Virus record (IMG/VR): IMGVR_UViG_3300032323_001607
Span: 1 to 23,413 of that record
Reading direction: 5' to 3' (one strand)
DNA from: a virus
DNA: 23,413 nucleotides
The notes below the pieces were generated by a model. The model searched no databases. It was not told the origin of the DNA and saw only the letters and a program-made list of their open reading frames with translations. The position numbers and the translations under genes are program-made. Below are positions 16,050-21,231 of this stretch, in pieces (position 1 is the stretch's first letter; the number at the start of each line of letters is the position of its first letter).

Positions 16050-16418
16050 ATGCGATACTTCCAACTGTCCGAGTTCGATAGCCCCGATGCGCCCGGCAGC
16101 GGCGCGAAGATGGACAAGGAGTTCCTGGCTATGATTGACGAGGCCCGCCACCTCGCCGGGGTGCCCTTCAAGATTAACAGCGGGTACCGCACCCAGGCCC
16201 ACCACAACAGCCTCGCCAAGAAGGGCTACAAGACGGCCAAGAACAGCGCGCACCTGCGCGGTTTCGCAGCGGACATCCACTGCCCCGACAGCTCCAACCG
16301 TTACGCCATCATATTAGGGCTGCTCGGTGCGGGCTTCAACCGCATCGGCATAGCCAACACCTTCATCCATGTCGACAACGACCCGAGCCTCCCTGAAGAG
16401 GTCATCTGGACATACTAA
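16050..16418 (+). CDS. Endolysin, peptidase M15 family
   Basis: A 122-residue zinc peptidase that should cut peptide cross-links of peptidoglycan. The M15 signature is clear: SGYR at residues 44-47, then SAHLRGFAADIH with zinc ligands H68 and D75, and FIHVD with the third ligand H107. The ending EEVIWTY is typical of phage M15_3 proteins. ATG 16050 starts with the family-typical MRYFQLSEFDSPD; a TTG at 16029 would add seven residues and overlap the upstream stop. There is no signal peptide, so release needs a holin. Confidence 0.93.
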   Translation: MRYFQLSEFDSPDAPGSGAKMDKEFLAMIDEARHLAGVPFKINSGYRTQAHHNSLAKKGYKTAKNSAHLRGFAADIHCPDSSNRYAIILGLLGAGFNRIGIANTFIHVDNDPSLPEEVIWTY

Positions 16419-17274
16419 GCTCAAGCAGCACGGACCGACCACGTGGTCCACGGCCTACACCCGTAGCGTAACCGACGGGCCGGCCAGGTTCCTACTGCTG
16501 TCCGACGTCCACTTTGACAGCGTCAAGTGCGACCGAGCCCGGCTGAAGCGGCACCTCGACGAGGCCGTGGCGAGAGACGCCGCGGTCTTTTGTTTTGGGG
16601 ACTGGTTTGACCTGATGCAGGGCATGTACGATCCACGCAGAAGCTACAGCGGACTGCGACCGGAGTACAAGTCCATCACCTACCTCGACGACGTCATCAA
16701 CGACAGCATCGAGTTCCTCCAGCCCTACGCCGACCGGTGGCTGTTTATGGGCCGAGGTAACCATGAGACCAACATCGAGAAGCGCCTCAGCACCTCACCA
16801 ATCGACCGGCTGTGCCAGGGCATGGGCGGCATCGTTTCGCCAGGCAGTTACAGCGGGTGGATTAAGATTCAGATGACCAGGTACGAGAACGCCAGCTTCA
16901 TCCCGATGCTCATGCACTTTCACCACGGCTACGGAGGCAACGCGCCGCGCTCCAAGGGCGTCCTCAACGTCGACCTGGACCAGAAGGAGTGGCCGGATGC
17001 CGACGTCATCGTAAGCGGACACACCCACCAGAAGTGGCACGTGCCGATGACGGTGGAGCGCATCGGGCAGCAGATGGAGCTGCGCGAGGAGACGGTCCAC
17101 CATGTGAAGCTGGGCAGCTACAAGATGCTCGACCGCTTCGCAGGGTGGGAGGTGGAAAAGGGCTTCGCTCAGCCACGCCTGGGCGGGTGGTGGATGGACG
17201 TGCAGCTCAACCGCGCCAGGACGAACGGCAGGGAGAAAATCAATCACGTCACTACCTTCACAGAGGCACACTAA
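16369..17274 (+). CDS. Calcineurin-like metallophosphoesterase
   Basis: A 301-residue protein with all five metallophosphoesterase motifs in order: D46-x-H48 (SDVHFD), GD78 (FGDWFD), GNHE at 130-133, a histidine-rich segment near 183-186 (MHFHHG), and GHTH at 217-220. Such enzymes bind two metals and hydrolyse phosphomono- or diesters, including nucleic acids or nucleotides. ATG 16369 overlaps the endolysin by 50 bases; no other in-frame ATG precedes the first motif. It sits between endolysin and holin-like genes, so it is a late protein. Substrate is unknown. Confidence 0.92.
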   Translation: MSTTTRASLKRSSGHTKLKQHGPTTWSTAYTRSVTDGPARFLLLSDVHFDSVKCDRARLKRHLDEAVARDAAVFCFGDWFDLMQGMYDPRRSYSGLRPEYKSITYLDDVINDSIEFLQPYADRWLFMGRGNHETNIEKRLSTSPIDRLCQGMGGIVSPGSYSGWIKIQMTRYENASFIPMLMHFHHGYGGNAPRSKGVLNVDLDQKEWPDADVIVSGHTHQKWHVPMTVERIGQQMELREETVHHVKLGSYKMLDRFAGWEVEKGFAQPRLGGWWMDVQLNRARTNGREKINHVTTFTEAH

Positions 17275-17287
17275 CCAACACCATACA

Positions 17288-17458
17288 ATGTGGGATTTTT
17301 TCGCAGACAACTGGGCAGAGCTGGCGCTGGCCCTGATCGGATTAATGGGCACCATCACGGCCCTCACCTCGACCACGAAGGACGACACGGTGGTGGACAT
17401 CCTGAAGCGCATTCTGATGGCGGTGGTGGTGGGCAAGACGCCCACGCCGAAATCGTGA
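17288..17458 (+). CDS. Small membrane protein, holin candidate
   Basis: A 56-residue protein (MWDFFADNWAELALALIGLM) with one hydrophobic segment (LALALIGLMGTITALTS) and a charged C-terminus (VDILKRILMAVVVGKTPTPKS). The size, a single clear membrane segment and a position after the endolysin and phosphoesterase are typical of short class III holin-like proteins. The next gene starts inside its stop codon. Confidence 0.65.
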   Translation: MWDFFADNWAELALALIGLMGTITALTSTTKDDTVVDILKRILMAVVVGKTPTPKS

Positions 17459-17679
17459 ACCCTGGCACGGCGGCCCTGCTCAAGCTGCTGGGACGGTTCG
17501 ACCTGACGGAGGTCTTCAAGACCAAGGGCGACCTGCGCCGGTGGTCGGCCAAGCGGACGGTGGGCGGCGTCATTGCGCTGACTGCCTGCAGCGACATCAT
17601 GGCCCACGGCATCACGTGGCCGGCCGTTGCACTTTGCGCGGTGGCTGTGACGCCGTTGTGTCTATCTTTGAGCGAGTAG
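17455..17679 (+). CDS. Second membrane protein, holin candidate
   Basis: A 74-residue protein with a GTG start that overlaps the previous stop (GTGA). The N-terminal half is amphipathic (ALLKLLGRFDLTEVF) and the C-terminal half has two membrane segments (TVGGVIALTACSDIM and PAVALCAVAVTPLCL), preceded by a basic stretch (RRWSAKR). Two segments with a short loop fit a class II holin. It is the last late gene; a strong terminator follows 40 bases downstream. Either this or the preceding gene could be the main pore former. Confidence 0.65.
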   Translation: MNPGTAALLKLLGRFDLTEVFKTKGDLRRWSAKRTVGGVIALTACSDIMAHGITWPAVALCAVAVTPLCLSLSE

Positions 17680-17719
17680 AGTACGCAACACTACGCAGGT
17701 GAATTTGTTTGATTTGGTG

Positions 17720-17755
17720 AGCCCTGCCCCTAACGAGGGGTGGGGCTTATTTTTT
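17720..17755 (+). terminator. Rho-independent terminator at the end of the late operon
   Basis: An 11-bp stem (17720-17730 with 17737-17747, two G-T wobbles) encloses the loop TAACGA and is followed by a T-rich tract (17747-17755, one A). It lies after the last lysis gene and before the early promoter, so it should stop late transcription. It is the best terminator in the window. Confidence 0.92.
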
Positions 17756-17779
17756 GGGGTACCCTGACCCTCCTGTAAA

Positions 17780-17801
17780 AAAGTTTGCAGAAAGTTTGCA
17801 G
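17780..17801 (+). repeat. Tandem 11-bp direct repeat overlapping the promoter
   Basis: AAAGTTTGCAG occurs twice in a row (17780-17790, 17791-17801). The second copy contains the -33 TTTG. The period is one helical turn, as for operators where protomers bind side by side. It could equally be a duplicated -33 element. Confidence 0.6.
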
Positions 17802-17826
17802 GGATGTGGAACGTGCTCTAACATTG
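17795..17826 (+). promoter_or_regulatory. Early promoter, Bacteroidota type
   Basis: TTTG at 17795-17798 is followed after 20 bases by TAACATTG at 17819-17826. The consensus for Bacteroidota primary sigma factors is TTTG, 19-21 bases, TAnnTTTG, so only one base differs. It lies just after the late terminator and 25 bases before the first early gene. Confidence 0.7.
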
Positions 17827-17851
17827 CCCAGTCAAATCAAACAGACGACAC

Positions 17852-18091
17852 ATGAAAGATTACTTGGAACTTCCAATCTCCGAGATGGAGGTAGAAGACG
17901 TGAATTTCGAAGTTGAATTCGAAGGGTGGACAGACAAGAGCGGACCAGGACCGGATGAAAGCCACATCGACATCCTGAAGGTCACTTTGCGGTGCGGAAA
18001 GTGGAACATTGACGTAACCGAAGTGATGCAGTGCAGCGAGGATCTGCGCGGTCAAATTGAGGCGTACCTCGACTTCACCGCTGGCTACTGA
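17852..18091 (+). CDS. Early protein, unknown
   Basis: A 79-residue acidic protein (MKDYLELPISEMEVEDVNFE) with a predicted beta-rich middle and a helical ending (CSEDLRGQIEAYLDF). First gene after the early promoter, with a 25-base leader lacking a Shine-Dalgarno sequence. Small acidic first-expressed proteins are often host-takeover factors, but nothing here identifies one. I do not recognise it. Confidence 0.75.
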   Translation: MKDYLELPISEMEVEDVNFEVEFEGWTDKSGPGPDESHIDILKVTLRCGKWNIDVTEVMQCSEDLRGQIEAYLDFTAGY

Positions 18092-18246
18092 TGGACTACC
18101 GAGCACTCGAGCAGGACTACATCAACCTGCGCAAGATGTACGCCATTGCCCACAGCTTCATCGTGGAGGTGGAGTCAGGCAGCATCGACTACCTCGTCGT
18201 GCAGAAGGCTAAACAAGTGTTAAACGACCTAAAAGACCTCGACTAA
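18091..18246 (+). CDS. Small early protein, unknown
   Basis: A 51-residue, mainly helical protein (MDYRALEQDYINLRKMYAIA, ending QKAKQVLNDLKDLD). It begins on the last base of the preceding stop codon and ends sharing a base with the next start (TAATG), so the three genes are translationally coupled. It is supported by coupling and composition only; no family recognised. Confidence 0.65.
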   Translation: MDYRALEQDYINLRKMYAIAHSFIVEVESGSIDYLVVQKAKQVLNDLKDLD

Positions 18247-18482
18247 TGGCACGCAACCACTACACCGTCGAAGGCCCGCGCGTAGCATCTACGTCGATGC
18301 CGGAGCGGGCGCCCGAAAGCTTCAACGCCTGGCAGGAGGAGCTGCAATGGGAGCGCGACCTCGAGCGCATCCTGGAGGACTTCAAGTACCAGCTGCGCGA
18401 GAAGTTGCGCACGGCGTACTACAATAACACGAGGTCACAATCTGTGATGTCAAGTGATCACCAGCGCATCCAGCAGTCATGA
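18246..18482 (+). CDS. Small charged early protein, unknown
   Basis: A 78-residue protein with a disordered N-terminus (VEGPRVASTSMPERAPES) and a charged helix (WQEELQWERDLERILEDFK). The ending is AT-richer than the rest of the gene (about 18418-18470). It overlaps the next gene by four bases (ATGA). No family recognised. Confidence 0.65.
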   Translation: MARNHYTVEGPRVASTSMPERAPESFNAWQEELQWERDLERILEDFKYQLREKLRTAYYNNTRSQSVMSSDHQRIQQS

Positions 18483-18739
18483 GCGAGTTTAAATACGGCG
18501 ACATGGTGCAGGTGCGGGATGGGGAAGGAGCAATTTGGGAGCTACCTCGTTTTTATCTCTTGGGCATCCCGACGCCAAATGGTGGTATGATGCACTATAC
18601 AATGGGGTATGGCGAAGATGAATCAAACTTTTGCGGACGTCCAGTTTGCTGGAGATACGCCCGAAAGCTAACTCTCGAAGAGCGGCTGGAGCGCATTGAG
18701 CGAGCGCTGGCTGGACTGGGACCGAATCCGCAAGATTGA
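18479..18739 (+). CDS. KOW-like small protein, probably frameshifted near its end
   Basis: An 86-residue protein starting MSEFKYGDMVQVRDGEGAIW, a beta-barrel-like pattern (F-x-x-GD-x-V-x-V-x-D then W) common in short proteins of Bacteroidota phages. The frame ends at 18739 with a helix LTLEERLERIERAL. Another frame from 18672 to 18770 would end WDRIRKID plus ten residues and share the final TAATG with the next gene. The next gene ends with the same WDRIRKID. This suggests that the original ending was in that frame and that an indel has shortened this copy, or that the helical end is a newer replacement. Confidence 0.7.
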   Translation: MSEFKYGDMVQVRDGEGAIWELPRFYLLGIPTPNGGMMHYTMGYGEDESNFCGRPVCWRYARKLTLEERLERIERALAGLGPNPQD

Positions 18740-18929
18740 CCATTTTGTTGACGCCAACAAAAAGGACTAATGAGCAAGTTCAAAGAAGGCGAGCGCGTGG
18801 AAGTGTGCATGAATGACGACCGGCGCTGGAGGCAAGCCACGTTTCGGCAAAAGACCGTAGAGGTGTACTACTGGACACAAGAGCCGGGAGAGCCACCGTG
18901 TGGCTGGGACCGCATCCGCAAGATTGACC
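18716..18929 (+). repeat. Pair of 26-bp near-identical direct repeats at the 3' ends of tandem genes
   Basis: Positions 18716-18741 and 18904-18929 match in 25 of 26 bases (one C/A difference). The second copy encodes WDRIRKID in the gene at 18770. The first encodes the same peptide only in a frame different from that of the gene at 18479. The pair marks a tandem duplication or recombination event. Confidence 0.8.
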
Positions 18930-18949
18930 CGGACAAAAATGACGAATGA
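18770..18949 (+). CDS. KOW-like small protein, paralogue of the upstream gene
   Basis: A 59-residue protein (MSKFKEGERVEVCMNDDRRW, ending GWDRIRKIDPDKNDE). Its first 20 residues align with the gene at 18479 (MSxFKxG-x-x-VxV-x-x-x-x-x-x-W), so the two are paralogues. The start shares a base with a TAA at 18768-18770 that belongs to the alternative ending of the upstream copy. The end overlaps the next gene by four bases (ATGA). Confidence 0.7.
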   Translation: MSKFKEGERVEVCMNDDRRWRQATFRQKTVEVYYWTQEPGEPPCGWDRIRKIDPDKNDE

Positions 18950-19383
18950 GAACAGCACTTCAGGTGCTTATCGACTACATCAGCGACGAGCTGGAGCACA
19001 ACCGCAAGCTGCTCGAGGAGTTTCCACACGTCGCCAACGTGCTACTGCGCGCCGAAGAGCTGCTGCCCTACGAGCAGCGACAGCTGTCGGAAAATCCCAT
19101 CACTAACACCCAAACCACACCCACAATGTCGGATATCGACTTCACAACCTGGAAGCACTGGAACGAGTTGCCCACACAGGAAACCTGGTGCCTTATCGCA
19201 TACCGCTGGAAGGCCGTCGGAGACCCTTCGCGCATCCGGTACCAGGTAGATCGCACCATCCAAGGCGAGGCCCGCTGGTGGGGCACTGACCCACTCCGCG
19301 GACCCTTCGAGATACTCGGATGGAAACCTTTCGACCCGATTTCCGTACAGGAGGCCATCAACCTCGAAACCATCAAGCAATGA
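18946..19383 (+). CDS. Early protein, possibly a fusion of two small genes
   Basis: A 145-residue protein. Residues 1-50 are helical (MRTALQVLIDYISDELEHNR, RAEELLPYEQRQL), then a Thr/Pro/Asn-rich stretch (NPITNTQTTPT), then a Trp-rich domain from M61 (WKHWNELPTQETWCLIAYRW, EARWWGTDPLRGPFEILGW). The DNA of the stretch (19095-19125) is A/C-rich and unstructured, like a leader, and ATG 19126 could start the second domain on its own. I do not recognise either part. Confidence 0.65.
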   Translation: MRTALQVLIDYISDELEHNRKLLEEFPHVANVLLRAEELLPYEQRQLSENPITNTQTTPTMSDIDFTTWKHWNELPTQETWCLIAYRWKAVGDPSRIRYQVDRTIQGEARWWGTDPLRGPFEILGWKPFDPISVQEAINLETIKQ

Positions 19384-19532
19384 CACCGGAAACAATCCAA
19401 GCGATGCGCGACCTGCGCGCAGAGTTAGAAGGCGTGAACAGCGCCATCAGCGCCCTCAACCCGCAGCTGTCCCTCGGCATCGGGATGGCGCTCACCCTCA
19501 TCGACCGACGTATCCATGGGACAGCCAGTTGA
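19380..19532 (+). CDS. Small early protein, unknown
   Basis: A 50-residue helical protein (MTPETIQAMRDLRAELEGVN, LSLGIGMALTLIDRRI). It overlaps both neighbours, by four bases upstream (ATGA) and 17 downstream. The hydrophobic stretch is too short and interrupted for a firm membrane segment. No family recognised. Confidence 0.6.
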   Translation: MTPETIQAMRDLRAELEGVNSAISALNPQLSLGIGMALTLIDRRIHGTAS

Positions 19533-19902
19533 GGAGTTCCGGAAGCTGGCAGCGGCGTGCAACATGGCGCCGCACCACTTCCACAAGGACAAGCGTGGCT
19601 TCATCATCGTGACCCGGCAGGGCATCGACTACCTCCAGGCGCACCTCGGCATCGTGGTGACCTTCGAGACGGTGCTGGAGTGGTCCGACCCCGAGGCCGG
19701 CCGGTACGTCATCAAGGCCACCGGCACCATCCTGCGCAAGGACGGCAGCAAGCACTTCATCTCCAGCTTTGGGGAGACGAGCAAGGCCAACAACACCAAC
19801 CCCTACCCCGTCGCTATGTGCGAGAAGCGCGCGCTGTCGCGGGTGGTCCTGAAGCTGGTGGGCATGTACGAACTGGGCGCGGTAGGTGAGGACGAACTAT
19901 GA
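19516..19902 (+). CDS. Probable single-strand annealing / recombination mediator protein
   Basis: A 128-residue protein. Residues 65-128 (YVIKATGTILRKDG, then NPYPVAMCEKRALSRVVLKL and a short acidic end) match the pattern of phage Rad52/ERF-like proteins, where a beta-strand pair is followed by a helix containing A-x-x-x-R-A-x-x-R. Such proteins anneal complementary DNA strands during replication and repair. It is shorter than typical ERF or Rad52 proteins, so it may be a minimal or divergent version. SSB-like and NinG-like genes downstream support a recombination role. Confidence 0.5.
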   Translation: MGQPVEEFRKLAAACNMAPHHFHKDKRGFIIVTRQGIDYLQAHLGIVVTFETVLEWSDPEAGRYVIKATGTILRKDGSKHFISSFGETSKANNTNPYPVAMCEKRALSRVVLKLVGMYELGAVGEDEL

Positions 19903-20045
19903 GCCAGCTACGCAAGAACATGAAGGACATGCTCGCTGAGACGGTGGGCTTCCTTGCACAGTTTCTCTTCATGGTCGGTATTTTCGTCCTTATTGGCTGC
20001 GCTGGGGTCATTTCTTACCGCATAGTCACGTTGATGCTATGGTGA
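19899..20045 (+). CDS. Small single-pass membrane protein, unknown
   Basis: A 48-residue protein (MSQLRKNMKDMLAETVGFLA) with a membrane segment FLFMVGIFVLIGCAGVISY and a short positive end. It overlaps the upstream stop by four bases (ATGA) and the next start by seven. Tiny early membrane proteins can be superinfection-exclusion factors; this is only a possibility. Confidence 0.6.
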   Translation: MSQLRKNMKDMLAETVGFLAQFLFMVGIFVLIGCAGVISYRIVTLMLW

Positions 20046-20239
20046 CCGAGCTGCACGGCATATGGCTGTGGATTGCAGGCATCCTCGTCCTCGGTTATTT
20101 GTTAGTGAATAACATTGATTTGCGGTGGAGATTAGCAAAAGCAAACGCTCGCATCCGCAACCTTGAGAGCAAGCTGTGGACGAACGACGTCGAGGCCATC
20201 CTGGACGAAATCCTGGGCGATCCCGATGAGCGAGCTTGA
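20039..20239 (+). CDS. Small membrane protein with coiled coil, unknown
   Basis: A 66-residue protein with a membrane segment (IWLWIAGILVLGYLLV, residues 8-23) followed by a coiled coil (LAKANARIRNLESKLW) and an acidic end. It overlaps both neighbours. Together with the preceding gene it makes a pair of membrane proteins inside an early DNA-metabolism operon. Confidence 0.65.
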   Translation: MVTELHGIWLWIAGILVLGYLLVNNIDLRWRLAKANARIRNLESKLWTNDVEAILDEILGDPDERA

Positions 20240-20504
20240 CGACTTTTTCGACGAGGCAGAGCTGGACAGCACCACGCTCATCGAGGTGCGACGTGTTCGC
20301 CTCGAGTCACTTATGCAGTGCACCGTCCTGTGGGACGACGAGGCGACCCTCGACGCCATCATGTACGGGCCGATGGATGACCAGACCTACCACCAACTAA
20401 ACCTGCGCCTCATCGCGCACCTCGACCGGCCCGACTCGCGCGGCCGATGGACACAAACCCAAATGGCACGTTTTATCAAATCCTTTACTACAAATGGAGC
20501 TTAA
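20226..20504 (+). CDS. Early protein, unknown
   Basis: A 92-residue protein with an acidic start (MSELDDFFDEAELD), a charged middle and a basic end (GRWTQTQMARFIKSF). It overlaps the membrane protein gene by 14 bases. Composition changes to AT-rich only at its last few codons, where the next gene begins. No family recognised. Confidence 0.65.
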   Translation: MSELDDFFDEAELDSTTLIEVRRVRLESLMQCTVLWDDEATLDAIMYGPMDDQTYHQLNLRLIAHLDRPDSRGRWTQTQMARFIKSFTTNGA

Positions 20505-20637
20505 TAAAAAAAGAATAATAACACACACTTTTAAAGTCGATTATGAAACTCTAAAAATGGCAAAGCAAAAAGCAAGTGAATTGAACATGACAGTTTCGTC
20601 ATTTATTTATTGGTGTATAACAAATCAATTGAAATGA
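20494..20637 (+). CDS. Ribbon-helix-helix protein, AT-rich
   Basis: A 47-residue protein (MELNKKRIITHTFKVDYETL, then KQKASELNMTVSSFIYWCIT). The pattern of a short strand (THTFKV), a helix, an N/G-containing turn (LNMTVS) and a second helix fits Arc/CopG-type DNA-binding proteins, which act as dimers and often repress their own promoters. By hand count 39 of 144 bases are G or C (27%), against about 60% around it, so it is probably a recent acquisition. It overlaps the upstream gene by 11 bases and the SSB-like gene by four (ATGA), so it is fully embedded in the operon. Confidence 0.7.
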   Translation: MELNKKRIITHTFKVDYETLKMAKQKASELNMTVSSFIYWCITNQLK

Positions 20638-20984
20638 AACTAACGATTAACGGCACCGTCAAGTCGGTGCAAGAGCCCAAGACCTACCCCTCTGGATTCA
20701 CTATCTGCGACGTGCTCATCGAGAGCGGCAGCAACGTCTACCCCGTCACCTTCAAGAAGGACGACGTGGACGAAGCCCTGGCACTGGTGCCCGAGCACCC
20801 GATCACGCTGGAGTGCTACCTCAACAGCCGGGAGTGGCAGGGCCGCTACTACGTCGAGCTCAAGTACGCCGGCAGGCCGGAGGCCGCACCTGCTCCGGAG
20901 GCGGCCAAGAAGCCCTTGGCAGGACGCACCACCAACCGCATGGCGCCACCGTCAACCCCGACGCCCAATGACCTGCCCTTCTGA
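20634..20984 (+). CDS. Single-stranded DNA-binding-like protein (DUF3127 type)
   Basis: A 116-residue protein with an OB-fold-like N-terminus (MKLTINGTVKSVQEP, FTICDVLIE, YPVTFKKD, LECYLNSREWQGRYYVELK), a Pro/Ala-rich linker and the ending PNDLPF. The strand pattern matches the DUF3127 family of Bacteroidota, and a short acidic-hydrophobic tip is typical of SSB proteins that recruit partners. ATG 20634 overlaps the upstream stop (ATGA) and is preferred over a TTG at 20610. Confidence 0.78.
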   Translation: MKLTINGTVKSVQEPKTYPSGFTICDVLIESGSNVYPVTFKKDDVDEALALVPEHPITLECYLNSREWQGRYYVELKYAGRPEAAPAPEAAKKPLAGRTTNRMAPPSTPTPNDLPF

Positions 20985-20994
20985 CGAAAACTAC

Positions 20995-21228
20995 ATGATA
21001 GTGAGCAGCATGGAAGCCTTTTTGAACAAACACTACGGCAGCCTGACCATGGCGGCTGGCAAGCTCAAGGTCAGCCCGCAGACCATTACGAACTGGCTGA
21101 AGCGGAACCCGCGCGGGCTGCTCAAGCACATGCCGACCATGGTGCAACAGTGCAACGTCACAGAGACCCAAATCATGGGCGAGGTGCTGTATCACGAGGA
21201 GTACCTGCAGAGCATAGGACAACGGTAA
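20995..21228 (+). CDS. Helix-turn-helix DNA-binding protein
   Basis: A 77-residue protein with a helix-turn-helix at residues 15-40 (SLTMAAGKLKVSPQTITNWL), in which A-x-x-L-x-V-S-x-x-T-I-x-x-W is the standard spacing. It lies directly before the replication initiator and could regulate the early promoter or take part in initiation. ATG 20995 is chosen; ATG 20968 would overlap the SSB-like gene by 17 bases and remains possible. Confidence 0.72.
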   Translation: MIVSSMEAFLNKHYGSLTMAAGKLKVSPQTITNWLKRNPRGLLKHMPTMVQQCNVTETQIMGEVLYHEEYLQSIGQR

Positions 21229-21231
21229 ACC

